Assembly (NCBI GenBank): GCA_963422705.1
Contig: OY730443.1
Span: forward strand, 2,728,001 to 2,792,000
Direction of reading: 5' to 3'
From: G963422705 sp963422705
GTDB lineage: Bacteria > Poribacteria > WGA-4E > WGA-3G
Length of the DNA: 64,000 nt
A program made the translations under genes and the position numbers. Positions 17,798 through 26,775 of the stretch are shown here, piece by piece; positions within the stretch are counted from its first letter, which is position 1; every line of letters begins with the position of its first letter. The notes beneath the pieces are model-generated. The model saw only the letters and a list, made by a program, of their open reading frames with translations. It made no database searches and was not told the origin of the DNA.

Positions 17798-18907
17798 TCA
17801 CCGCAATTTAACGGTGCTTAAGGCAACCAGGACAAGAATAAATCCGACAATCCAGAACCGGATAACCACTTTGGATTCCTTCCAACCGGATAATAGGAAA
17901 TGGTAATGGATGGGCGACATCTTAAAGACGCGTTTGCCAAAGGTTCGGAAGGACCAGACTTGTATGATAACCGATAGCGCCTCTGCAACGAAAATCGCGC
18001 CAACGATAACTAGCAGAAATTCCTGCTTTATGAGGAGTGCTACAGTTCCAAGCGTCGCGCCTAGGGCAAGGGAACCCGTATCCCCCATAAAAACCTGGGC
18101 GGGATGGGAATTGTACCATAAGAAACCCAACCCTGCACCCACCAGGGCAGAACAAAAAATCGCAGTTACCTCACCGGCTACCGGAAAATGAAGAATGTTC
18201 AGGTAATTCGCTATCTGATGATGGCTTGCCATATAACCTAGCGCCCCCAATGTCCCCGCAACAAATATTGTGCAACCGATTGCCAAGCCGTCCATTCCAT
18301 CTGTGAGGTTCACCGCATTTGACGTCCCCACGATGACTAAAGTAGCAAATGGAATAAACAGAAAACCCAACTCTGGTTGCACTGTTTTGAAAAAGGGGAG
18401 GGTGAGCGAAGTGCGTGTCGCTACATCGCCCGTCGCTACAGGGCCCCACTGGTAAAGATATCCCGCGATTGCCAACGCGCCCAAAGTCTGAAGCCCAATC
18501 TTATGCCAGCCGCGAAGCCCTAAAGACTGCTGTTTAATGAGTTTACAATAATCATCAAGGAAACCGAGCCCACCAAACCAAAGCGTTGTCAAAATCATCA
18601 GATAGAGGAACGATTGATCTAACCTGCCCCAGAATACAACAGATACCAAAATGGAGACAATGATGAGGATGCCCCCCATTGTCGGGGTACCCGCTTTGTT
18701 ATCCCATTCCTTGGAGCTCGGCCCATCTTCAATCAGGTACTCGCCGATACGCAGCTGCTTTAGGCGCGCTATCACCGATGGGCCTAAAACTAATGATATG
18801 ATAAGTGCTCCGGTAGTCGCGGAAATCACGCGAAAACTGATATAGCGGAAGATGTTGAACGGTGAAAATGTGTCGACTAACCCTTCAAAAAGGAGATGAT
18901 AAAGCAT
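17798..18907 (-). CDS. mraY: Phospho-N-acetylmuramoyl-pentapeptide transferase
   Basis: A 369-aa integral membrane enzyme that links phospho-MurNAc-pentapeptide to undecaprenyl phosphate, forming lipid I. About ten membrane helices. Signature segments are KAGTPTMGGILIIVSIL, FLDDYCKLIKQQSLGLRGWH, NAVNLTDGMDGLAIG, FMGDTGSLALGATLG and the C-terminal MSPIHYHFLLSGWKESKVVI with the His motif. The ATG at 18907 is preferred; an in-frame TTG lies 12 bases further upstream. Unusually it follows ddl rather than murF directly. Confidence 0.95.
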   Translation of the reverse strand: MLYHLLFEGLVDTFSPFNIFRYISFRVISATTGALIISLVLGPSVIARLKQLRIGEYLIEDGPSSKEWDNKAGTPTMGGILIIVSILVSVVFWGRLDQSFLYLMILTTLWFGGLGFLDDYCKLIKQQSLGLRGWHKIGLQTLGALAIAGYLYQWGPVATGDVATRTSLTLPFFKTVQPELGFLFIPFATLVIVGTSNAVNLTDGMDGLAIGCTIFVAGTLGALGYMASHHQIANYLNILHFPVAGEVTAIFCSALVGAGLGFLWYNSHPAQVFMGDTGSLALGATLGTVALLIKQEFLLVIVGAIFVAEALSVIIQVWSFRTFGKRVFKMSPIHYHFLLSGWKESKVVIRFWIVGFILVLVALSTVKLR

Positions 18908-18983
18908 TTTAAATTTCAAATCCTGAGCAAATTTCTAAAATTTCAAGATTTTTGATTTTAGAACTGTCACTCATTTACAGCCG

Positions 18984-20294
18984 TTATAGCTTTGCTCCAT
19001 CTGCCTGCAATTTAGCCATCCCAGCCCCGGCATGGCTCAGCAGATTTGTTTCATAAGAATAGGTTAAACCGTTTTTTTCCTCATGAACTTGGAATGCTAA
19101 ATCGATGAGTTGCGCGAGGAGCCCTGAAAATTCAATGCCGTTGTGCTCCCAGAGATAAAAACTGAATGAACCGGGAAGTGTATTAATTTCATTGACGTAA
19201 ACCTGTTCCGATTCATCCACTAAGAAATCAATACGTGCAATCCCCGTGCAGTCCAGTGCCTGAAAAGTTCGCATAGCGAGTTCTTGAATATGTAACGTCA
19301 ATTTTTGCGAAATGGGTGCAGGAATTTTTCGCTGGGAGCCTACCATACCGGATGGGGATAGTAATGCCTTCTCATTACTCTTATCCTTGCTATCATGCCC
19401 TTTCGTCGCGGTAGGGACCGTTTCTACGGCGCCATCCGGAACTGCAACTGCACTATCTGCTCCAACCGCTTCGTTTTTATGGATGTATTTATCTTCAAAG
19501 GTTAGAAACGCGGCTTCTGTCATCGGTTGTTCACAAACCGAAGCTGTTAACCGCTCGGCGCCCATCACAGCGCAGTTAATTTCAGTGGGTTTTTTTACGG
19601 CTTTCTCGGCAAGGATTCTGCGGCAATACTGCTCAGCGAGTTGCATGGCGGGGAGGAATTCTTCGTTATTTTTTGCCCGGCTGACACCGATACTCGAACC
19701 ACTGAGCGCCGGTTTGACGAAAACCGGGTAACCAAGGGATGCCTTGACTTCTTTCAGAATATCAGAACGAAACGCGTTCCACTGAGGTTTTGTCCACGAC
19801 AAATAGGGAACAACCGGAAGGTGATTCTCCTTGAGAACCGCTTTCATCATGATTTTATCCATGCCGACAGCGGAGCCGATAACACCCGCACCGACATAAG
19901 GCAGATTCATCAATTCCAGGAGCCCTTGAAGTGTACCATCTTCGCCATGTGAGCCGTGTATCGCAGGAAATACAACATCAACGTTGAGTGTGCGCGGTGT
20001 CCGCCGGCGAAACCAGGTGGTTTTTCCTTTTGGGACGACGCTGAACTTTGGGGCACTACCTAATTCAATAGCCACCACTTCAAAATCGGATGGGCGAGGG
20101 AGATACCCCTTTGTGAAAGTACTCAGTTGGCCCAGCTCATCCCCGGTTAGCCATTCGCCACGCTTTGTTACGTAAATCGGGGTAACATGATGCGTTTCTT
20201 TCAAAGCAGCACAGAGCTGCTGTGCTGTTACGATGGACACTTCGTGTTCAGGCGAACGTCCACCAAAAATAAGGGCTACGTTATGTCGTTGCAT
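18984..20294 (-). CDS. ddl: D-alanine--D-alanine ligase with internal insert
   Basis: A 436-aa ATP-grasp ligase that makes D-Ala-D-Ala for MurF. The start NVALIFGGRSPEHEVSIVTA and the segments FPAIHGSHGEDGTLQGLLEL, PYVGAGVIGSAVGMDK, VFVKPALSGSSIGVSRAKN, TGIARIDFLVDE and NEINTLPGSFSFYLWE are all standard. The ATG at 20294 has GGAAGG/AGGAT upstream. The protein is about 60-70 residues longer than usual: between the VFLTFEDKYIHKN-type strand (here AAFLTFEDKYIHKNE) and KIPAPISQKLTLHIQ lies a low-complexity insert of about 45 residues (Val/Ala/Ser/Lys rich). The insert is in the omega-loop region near the active site. Confidence 0.93.
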   Translation of the reverse strand: MQRHNVALIFGGRSPEHEVSIVTAQQLCAALKETHHVTPIYVTKRGEWLTGDELGQLSTFTKGYLPRPSDFEVVAIELGSAPKFSVVPKGKTTWFRRRTPRTLNVDVVFPAIHGSHGEDGTLQGLLELMNLPYVGAGVIGSAVGMDKIMMKAVLKENHLPVVPYLSWTKPQWNAFRSDILKEVKASLGYPVFVKPALSGSSIGVSRAKNNEEFLPAMQLAEQYCRRILAEKAVKKPTEINCAVMGAERLTASVCEQPMTEAAFLTFEDKYIHKNEAVGADSAVAVPDGAVETVPTATKGHDSKDKSNEKALLSPSGMVGSQRKIPAPISQKLTLHIQELAMRTFQALDCTGIARIDFLVDESEQVYVNEINTLPGSFSFYLWEHNGIEFSGLLAQLIDLAFQVHEEKNGLTYSYETNLLSHAGAGMAKLQADGAKL

Positions 20295-20385
20295 TATCCT
20301 ACTTACCTTCCTTTTGGTAGCGTTTTTGGGATAAAATCTATTGATGCGAGCCAAGACAAAGGGGGTGAACGGGGCGCACGAAATC

Positions 20386-22014
20386 CTATTCGTTGTAGGT
20401 ATCGGGCAAATCATTCTCAAAAAGGACTATATCCCCGGGCCTCAGCAGTTTTGCTAAATATTGTTTGACTTCAGCAAGGTTTAGGGCAATAATGAGTTGT
20501 TCGTGCGGATAATTAGCGCTGTTCAGCCCATCTACAATCGGTGTCGTTTGTGTGGGGCCGACTAAGATAACCAAGTCACATACTTCGGCAGCATGTATCC
20601 CGAAGCGTCTATTTTCCTCATATTCCTTTTCTCCGAGTTCTACCATGCCCGGTGTTACCAACACCTTTTTGCCCCCGGCTGTCTCACGGCCGCGGCTGAT
20701 ATCATCGAGGACTTCTAGCGCGGCTTTTGCACCGACGGGATTGGCGTTGAAACTATCGTCAATAATCGTTACATTGCCGGCACCGGCTATCAATTGCAAG
20801 CGGTGCGGAACGGATTCTAAATTTGCCACAGCAGAACGTATCTCTTCTAACGTCATCCCGCATTCGGATGCCACTGTCATCGCCGCCAGAATGTTGGAGA
20901 CGTTATGTCTCCCTAAAAGTGGGCTCTGAATTTCAATGTGTTGTTCCTGATTGTGGACAGTAAATGCCAATCCGTTCTCGGTTTGCTGAATGTTGGTTGC
21001 GTTCATGACATCTGTCAATTCGGCGGGTATTGGATTAATGCCGTATCGGAGCACCTTTCTGTTTTCCGTGGTATCCGCCAGTTTTGCGCAAATTTCGTTA
21101 TCACAGTTAAATACAGCAATGCCAGTCACGGGGAGTGATTCAATGAGTTCATATTTTCCTTTTGTGATATTCTCAACGCTCTTAAATCGTTCGAGGTGCT
21201 GTAACCCGACAGCAGTAAGTACGCCGATTTCAGGGCTTACCAGCTCGCATAATTCTTTGATGTCGCCGCGCCGATAAGCACCCATTTCAACGATAAATAT
21301 TTCGTGTTCCTCAGCTAATGTCCCACGGATAACTTTGCAGATACCCATCGGGGTGTTATAGCTGTCCGGCGTCATTAACGTGTTAAATTTTTCAGACAGA
21401 ACCTGTTTTAAAATAGATTTGGTACTCGTCTTGCCGTAGCTGCCAGTAATCCCGATGACTTTGGGCCCCAACGTTTTTATACGTCTTTTAGCGGAAAGCA
21501 GATATCCCCAGTTAATAGCGCGTTCGAGTGGATAGATAAGCAGGGTGGCTATTATTAAATTAACTATCGATACTTCGCTAAACAGAAAGAGCCCAACTCG
21601 CCACGGATGCCCCTTGGCAATCAGGATGAGACTCACGGATAGTACCACAAGTAGACAAATTGAAAGACAGAATAGACGTTTTGCGCGTGCTGTGTAAACA
21701 AGAGGCTTTTTTGCCTCCACTTTTTTCTTTTTAAAACTCCTATAAAGCTGTAAGCTCGCCCAAGTGAGACAGAGTCCCCCAAAGAGCCATGTCTGCTGAT
21801 ATCCGGGATAGATAAGGGTAAAACCTAACAGACATCCAATTGCGAGAATCTCGGCGACGTCAAAGCAGCTTTTCAAATGTGCATGCACCCACTTGACGTA
21901 ACGCGCCGTTTTGTAACCATCAAGCTGAAGGATATGGAGTCCATCGTTTGTTCGAACGATGGCTCGGAGCAGACAGGCGACGATTGTGAGATAAAACAGT
22001 GTATTATATACCAT
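20386..22014 (-). CDS. murF: MurF ligase with N-terminal membrane domain
   Basis: A 542-aa protein. Residues from about 185 on form a Mur ligase core: P-loop VIGITGSYGKTSTKSILKQV, FIVEMGAYRRGDIKELCELV, LLGRHNVSNILAAMTVASEC, TIIDDSFNANPVGAKAALEV and a C-terminal domain ending at FENDLPDTYNE. This joins D-Ala-D-Ala to the UDP-MurNAc tripeptide. Residues 1-170 are not the usual soluble uridine-binding domain but about five hydrophobic helices (for example LFYLTIVACLLRAIV, ILAIGCLLGFTLIYP, LFCLSICLLVVLSVSLILI) with basic loops. The enzyme is therefore predicted to be fixed in the inner membrane. Neighbours (ddl, mraY, murE) support the MurF assignment. Confidence 0.85.
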   Translation of the reverse strand: MVYNTLFYLTIVACLLRAIVRTNDGLHILQLDGYKTARYVKWVHAHLKSCFDVAEILAIGCLLGFTLIYPGYQQTWLFGGLCLTWASLQLYRSFKKKKVEAKKPLVYTARAKRLFCLSICLLVVLSVSLILIAKGHPWRVGLFLFSEVSIVNLIIATLLIYPLERAINWGYLLSAKRRIKTLGPKVIGITGSYGKTSTKSILKQVLSEKFNTLMTPDSYNTPMGICKVIRGTLAEEHEIFIVEMGAYRRGDIKELCELVSPEIGVLTAVGLQHLERFKSVENITKGKYELIESLPVTGIAVFNCDNEICAKLADTTENRKVLRYGINPIPAELTDVMNATNIQQTENGLAFTVHNQEQHIEIQSPLLGRHNVSNILAAMTVASECGMTLEEIRSAVANLESVPHRLQLIAGAGNVTIIDDSFNANPVGAKAALEVLDDISRGRETAGGKKVLVTPGMVELGEKEYEENRRFGIHAAEVCDLVILVGPTQTTPIVDGLNSANYPHEQLIIALNLAEVKQYLAKLLRPGDIVLFENDLPDTYNE

Positions 22015-22040
22015 TTTTTTTCTGTATCAGCTGCTCCATC

Positions 22041-22832
22041 TTATCGCCGTTTCAATTTCCGCTCTGGCATTCCCAAGAAACTGGCTACAATCCTACAGAA
22101 TTGCGGAAATTCGTCAAGGTAAGAGAAGTGCCCTGCCCCTTTTAGTACAACCAATCCGGCATCCGGTATTTCCTTTTCCATGATTTTTCCGTAAGAGACA
22201 GGGGTATCTGTATCTATCTCACCCCAAATTAACAGCGCGGGTACGACTATGCGTGCCAAGAGTGGACGTAAGTCTTCGTTGACGATTTTCACAAGCGTTG
22301 CGCGCATTGGCCCGGCGTTCTGATAATCCGTGGAACCCATGTGACGGGATACCGTATTTGCGAGATATGCACCATATTTGCCGCATCGTCGTAGTACTTT
22401 GCCAATTTTCGCGAGGCCGATTCGAAAATAATATCGCGTCGTTCGCCGCGGTTTAATGCCTGCGCTGTCAACAAGGATGAGTTTATTAACTTTTTCAGGA
22501 TATTCTGCTCCGAGGATGATTGAGATTCTTCCGCCAAAAGAGTGCCCAATGATGTGCGCTTTTGAGATATTCAGCTTCTCAAAAAAAGTTTTAACACAGT
22601 GCGCGTAATCGTCAGTGCACCACGCTATAGACGGGATTTCACTCCGCCCGAATCCCGGAAGATCCAGGGCATAAACTTTATGCGACGCTGCAAGCCATTC
22701 AAAAACAGGCTTAAAACTGGCGGCTTCCCCACCCCACCCATGCAGAAGGACAACCACATCACCTTCTCCGGCGACTTGATATGCAATTTTGAGATTGTTA
22801 ACTTCTATGTTTTGATAGTTGCTCTCAAACAT
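22041..22832 (-). CDS. Alpha/beta-hydrolase inside the cell-wall cluster
   Basis: A 263-aa alpha/beta-hydrolase. The oxyanion motif is VVLLHGWGGEAASF, the nucleophile elbow is IIGHSFGGRISII (Ser), the acid is in LIWGEIDTDTPVS and the His in LKGAGHFSYLDEFP. No signal peptide is seen. It lies between murE and murF on the same strand with short gaps, so it is probably co-expressed with cell-wall synthesis. The substrate is unknown; esterase or amidase activity on a wall precursor or lipid is possible but not shown. Confidence 0.75.
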   Translation of the reverse strand: MFESNYQNIEVNNLKIAYQVAGEGDVVVLLHGWGGEAASFKPVFEWLAASHKVYALDLPGFGRSEIPSIAWCTDDYAHCVKTFFEKLNISKAHIIGHSFGGRISIILGAEYPEKVNKLILVDSAGIKPRRTTRYYFRIGLAKIGKVLRRCGKYGAYLANTVSRHMGSTDYQNAGPMRATLVKIVNEDLRPLLARIVVPALLIWGEIDTDTPVSYGKIMEKEIPDAGLVVLKGAGHFSYLDEFPQFCRIVASFLGMPERKLKRR

Positions 22833-22863
22833 AGCGATTTTGTCCGGAGCGAATAGAATTTCG

Positions 22864-24339
22864 TTATCCTATCGGTTTTTTATTTTCCGCAAAAGCTTCA
22901 GCTGCCACTTGCCTATCATCAAAGGGGTATCTTTTGCCGTGTATTTCTTGATAATTTTCGTGTCCCTTTCCTGCAATGACGAGGACATCTCCGGGCTTTG
23001 CGATAGAGATTGCATAATCGATGGCTTCCCGTCTCTGCGGAATACACACATAGTCGGTATCATGTGGTAAATTTGACACAATCTGTGCAATGATGTCGTC
23101 TGCATCTTCAGTGCGCGGATTGTCAGAGGTAACGACGGTATAATCCGCGAGTTTTGCCGAAATTCGCCCCATTTTTGGACGTTTACCTGCATCCCTGTCC
23201 CCTCCACACCCGAACAGACAGCACAAGGTATTTTCGGTAATCCGTCGCGCTGCCCTCAATACATTTTCCAAACCATCGGGGGTATGCGCATAATCGACGA
23301 TAACGGTGAAATCTTGTCCCTTATCAACTAACTCAAAACGTCCTGGTACAACCGTGTTTGAAAGCCCTTCTTGGATTGCAGAAATGGGACAATTGTAGCG
23401 AACGCCAACCCCAATCGCCGCCAACGCATTGTAAAGGTTATATTCACCAAGCAACCGAATCTGGGCCGGAAATTCGCCACGCGGCGTAACCGCTGTAAAT
23501 GCCAACCGATTGTGAGAAAGTTTTACATCCTTCACGTGGAGTGCTGCGTTTTCAATCCGGCTGTATCTCAAAATCTGGTGTATTCCTAACACCGAAGCAA
23601 TCCGTGCTGAAGCCGGTGCATCGCTATTGAGAATCGCAACCCCATCACCGTTGAGTTGCAAAAACAGCATTAATTTTGCTTTGAGGTATTCCGCCATGGT
23701 TTCATGGTAATCAAGATGCTCTTGGGTTAAATTCGTGAAAACAGCCGTATCAAACGTCAGTCCGGCTAACCGTTGCTGTGCGAGTCCTTGCGAAGATGTT
23801 TCCATCACCACATATTCCAGGCCCCGCTCAACGAATTGCTTGAAGAGCCCATGGAGCGCAAACGCATCTGGGGTTGTCAGGGAGGCGGGGATAACCGCTC
23901 CGTCATATTGGTGCCCAACCGTTCCAAGTAGGGCTGCTTTTCGGTGACTGGCTGTTAAAATTGCGTAGATGAGATGTGCAGTTGAAGTTTTCCCATTAGT
24001 CCCGGTAATCCCGATGAGTTTGAGACGGTTGGCAGGGTTCCCGTGCCAATTCGCTGCGAGCAAGGCGTTTGCCCGCCGTCCACTTGACGTTTGCAAGTAG
24101 GTAACGTCCATTTTCTTCAGTTCAGCAGGGCATTGCTTCTCGCCTATAACCGCCGTGGCGCCGTTTTGAATCGCGGCACGGATGTAGCGGTGGTTATCAA
24201 CCGTAATCCCGGGATAACAGACAAAAAGGTTACCAGGGGTAACGCTTCGACTGTCCCTGGTGACACCGGTAATCTCTCGGTTGAGCGTCCCGGTAATTGC
24301 CATCATGTCAATCCGACTCAGAAGGTGCTCCAATTGCAT
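22864..24339 (-). CDS. murE: UDP-MurNAc-tripeptide synthetase (meso-DAP adding)
   Basis: A 491-aa cytoplasmic Mur ligase adding the third amino acid. The N-terminal domain contains GVTRDSRSVTPGNLFVCYPG, the P-loop is LIGITGTNGKTSTAHLIYAI, followed by MRET-like VMETSSQGLAQQRL, YHETMAEYLKAK, VIVDYAHTPDGLENVLRAAR and CLFGCGGDRDAGKRPKMG. The motif SDNPRTED near residue 410 is the DNPR box that marks selectivity for meso-diaminopimelate, indicating a Gram-negative-type peptidoglycan. It lies between ftsI and the alpha/beta-hydrolase. Confidence 0.95.
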   Translation of the reverse strand: MQLEHLLSRIDMMAITGTLNREITGVTRDSRSVTPGNLFVCYPGITVDNHRYIRAAIQNGATAVIGEKQCPAELKKMDVTYLQTSSGRRANALLAANWHGNPANRLKLIGITGTNGKTSTAHLIYAILTASHRKAALLGTVGHQYDGAVIPASLTTPDAFALHGLFKQFVERGLEYVVMETSSQGLAQQRLAGLTFDTAVFTNLTQEHLDYHETMAEYLKAKLMLFLQLNGDGVAILNSDAPASARIASVLGIHQILRYSRIENAALHVKDVKLSHNRLAFTAVTPRGEFPAQIRLLGEYNLYNALAAIGVGVRYNCPISAIQEGLSNTVVPGRFELVDKGQDFTVIVDYAHTPDGLENVLRAARRITENTLCCLFGCGGDRDAGKRPKMGRISAKLADYTVVTSDNPRTEDADDIIAQIVSNLPHDTDYVCIPQRREAIDYAISIAKPGDVLVIAGKGHENYQEIHGKRYPFDDRQVAAEAFAENKKPIG

Positions 24340-24371
24340 CAGTTTTCTTCGGGATAGGCACCGAATTGTAC

Positions 24372-26192
24372 CTACAGTCCCTCTCCTTCCGCGGCGTAGT
24401 GGCGAGGTTGCGTACGTTGAAGCTCTGTTACAGTTGGAAGCGTTGTCGGTAAATCGGGGGTGAAGAAATCGGTTTGCTTTAAGTATCGCATCGTCTGCTC
24501 AGCAACTTTTTGAAAAAGTGGCGCGGCAATTTGCCCACTGAACCGCGCGCCCGTCGGCTCATCGAGCATGACGAGAATAGAAATCTGCGGATTATCCGCC
24601 GGAAGGAATCCCATAAACGACATAGTCTCCTTCCCGCTTGCATACCCGACGCCTTTTTCTGCCTTTTGCGCGGTGCCAGTTTTACCAGCAACGCGATATC
24701 CCTCAACACGCCCACGCCGGCCACTTCCCCCCTCAACAACGCCAACCAATATCTCCGTCATCTGTCTCGCGATTTCCGGACGCAACACCCGGCGTATTTC
24801 AATCGGATACATCCTTTTAAGCGAACGCCCATGGCTGTCAAGTATCTCTCGGGTAATGTATGGACGAAGCAATTTGCCGCCAGTCGCGATAACATTCAAC
24901 GCATTTACCATCTGGAGAGGGGTAACAAGGATACCTTGTCCAAACGGCACTGCCCCAAGTGAATTGCTATCCCATCGCTTCACAGCATATAGATTCCCGC
25001 TATGCTCGTGAGGCAAATCAATCCCTGTCCGTCTACCAAATCCATACTTTTCAATGTACGCTCTAAAACATTCATGCCCAATCTCCTGGACAACCTTAAT
25101 CATCCCGATATTGCTCGATTTGTAAAGCACCTCGGCGAGACTTAACCACCCTTTTCGTGAGACATCCTTGATAACCCGCTGTCTACTGAGGCGATATCTA
25201 CCGTTTTCACAGAAAATAGATGTAGACGGTGTCATCACCTCTTCATTGAGCGCAGCCGACGACGCAATAATTTTAAAGATGGAACCGGGCTCATACGCAT
25301 ACCATACCGCCAGATTCCGCTTCGCTTCCTCATTCGCATCAGTATAAGCATTCGGATTAAATGATGGATAGTTCGCCATCGCTAACACCTCACCTGTCTG
25401 CGATGCCAAGACGATGACTGTGCCTCTTAGCGCCTTCCATTTTTCACACGCCGCAGCCAATTCCTTCTCCGCAATATACTGAATGTATTCATCAAGCGTC
25501 AGCAAAACGTTATATCCAACATCGTTCGAAGACTCATCAGCACTGAATAATAGGTTGACATACCCTTTTTGGTTTACGTCGCTCGGCGCGTGTGTCGGGT
25601 ATGGCAAGTGTCGTTCGAGTCTACCGCCCGGCACCCCTTGCAGTACATCACTGTACTCATATTCAATTCCTTCACCTACATTTTCAGCGTTGACATGCCC
25701 AATCACATGCGATGCCAATTGTTCCTTCGGATAAGCCCGTTTCTGCTCTACTGAATAGGTAATGCCACGAAACCTTTTCTTCAATTCCCGTATCTCAGGC
25801 AGCATTTGGTAATCAACACCCCGTTTTAATATGACAAAACGTTTATTTTTTCGCTTGAGTTGTGCCAACAATTGTGTCTCCGGTACCCCTAAAATCGGAG
25901 CGAGGCACTTTGCGACGTCCTTCGGAACTGCCTTCAAATACGCCGGATCTGCCGAAACGGTGAGAGTTCGCCGGCTCAACCCTAACACCGTATCGTGCCT
26001 GTCGAGAATTTTACCCCGTTTTACCTTCGTAGACTTGCGAGAAACCGCACTGTACCGTGCCCTACCCGTGTCTGAAACATCCCGAATTACCTGCAAGAAC
26101 AATAACTTGCCGATTAGCAGCAGAAAGCAGACTTGAAGGGCAATCAGGACGACAACAAGTCGGCGTATAGATAGGATTCCCTTACTTTTCAT
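24372..26192 (-). CDS. ftsI: Septal transpeptidase FtsI/PBP (class B)
   Basis: A 606-aa class B penicillin-binding protein that crosslinks septal peptidoglycan. It has one N-terminal membrane helix (RRLVVVLIALQVCFLLLIGK), a pedestal domain (GKILDRHDTVLGLSRRTLTV, VIGHVNAENVGEGIEYEYS) and a transpeptidase domain with SxxK (EPGSIFKIIASSAAL), SSN (LYKSSNIGMIKV) and KTG (VAGKTGTAQKAE). There are no PASTA repeats. The ATG at 26192 has AAGGAG 6 bases upstream; it overlaps the end of ftsL by 11 bp, indicating translational coupling. Confidence 0.95.
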   Translation of the reverse strand: MKSKGILSIRRLVVVLIALQVCFLLLIGKLLFLQVIRDVSDTGRARYSAVSRKSTKVKRGKILDRHDTVLGLSRRTLTVSADPAYLKAVPKDVAKCLAPILGVPETQLLAQLKRKNKRFVILKRGVDYQMLPEIRELKKRFRGITYSVEQKRAYPKEQLASHVIGHVNAENVGEGIEYEYSDVLQGVPGGRLERHLPYPTHAPSDVNQKGYVNLLFSADESSNDVGYNVLLTLDEYIQYIAEKELAAACEKWKALRGTVIVLASQTGEVLAMANYPSFNPNAYTDANEEAKRNLAVWYAYEPGSIFKIIASSAALNEEVMTPSTSIFCENGRYRLSRQRVIKDVSRKGWLSLAEVLYKSSNIGMIKVVQEIGHECFRAYIEKYGFGRRTGIDLPHEHSGNLYAVKRWDSNSLGAVPFGQGILVTPLQMVNALNVIATGGKLLRPYITREILDSHGRSLKRMYPIEIRRVLRPEIARQMTEILVGVVEGGSGRRGRVEGYRVAGKTGTAQKAEKGVGYASGKETMSFMGFLPADNPQISILVMLDEPTGARFSGQIAAPLFQKVAEQTMRYLKQTDFFTPDLPTTLPTVTELQRTQPRHYAAEGEGL

Positions 26193-26505
26193 AAATTCTC
26201 CTTGCCGCTTCCGAGGGCTCAACCAGTCCAAGTTCATCTACCAAGGACCGGATACGTTCAACGGAAGTTAAGGCAGCTTCCTCCAATTCAAGTTGATGAA
26301 TTTCATCTTGAATGTAGTGCTTTTGTCTCTGATAGGCAGGCATACGTTGTAATGCCACGTTCTTCGCGTATGATGAAAACCAGACGCTGCCGGCAAAGAT
26401 GCAGAAACATAATCCCAAAACGATGTAGATATACGGAAAGCTTCTTTTCCGTGGGGATTCCGCCGTTTTGGATTTGCGTGATGTATATTGATGTGAGCTC
26501 TGCAT
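26182..26505 (-). CDS. ftsL: FtsL-like cell division protein
   Basis: A 107-aa bitopic protein: a basic cytoplasmic tail, one membrane helix (FPYIYIVLGLCFCIFAGSVWF) and a short extracytoplasmic coiled coil (YQRQKHYIQDEIHQLELEEA). Primary sequence of FtsL is poorly conserved, so the call rests on topology plus position between rsmH and ftsI. The ATG at 26505 has AGGA about 7 bases upstream; an in-frame GTG at 26529 is an alternative. The 270-bp gap to rsmH holds an 8-bp inverted repeat (ATAGCGTG/CACGCTAT) but no gene. Confidence 0.8.
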   Translation of the reverse strand: MQSSHQYTSRKSKTAESPRKRSFPYIYIVLGLCFCIFAGSVWFSSYAKNVALQRMPAYQRQKHYIQDEIHQLELEEAALTSVERIRSLVDELGLVEPSEAARRIYEK

Positions 26506-26775
26506 GAATTGTCCTGACTTAGACAGCACATTGGCTCATCCATAGCGTGCTGCTCGTACATTCGCCTAGTTCTAACATAGCCAGTACACGCTATATAACC
26601 CGTTTCATCTTTTCTCGTTCTAAATTCTAAACGCTAAACGTGGCAATCAAGATACACTTTTTTATTTATCAGAGATTGCGCAACATTCTCATGCAAAATA
26701 AGGGGATGAGATAATTACCAGAGTTGCCTAGCATGCCGGCACAAAATCTATTCCTGCCCATCCAAGTCAAACGTG

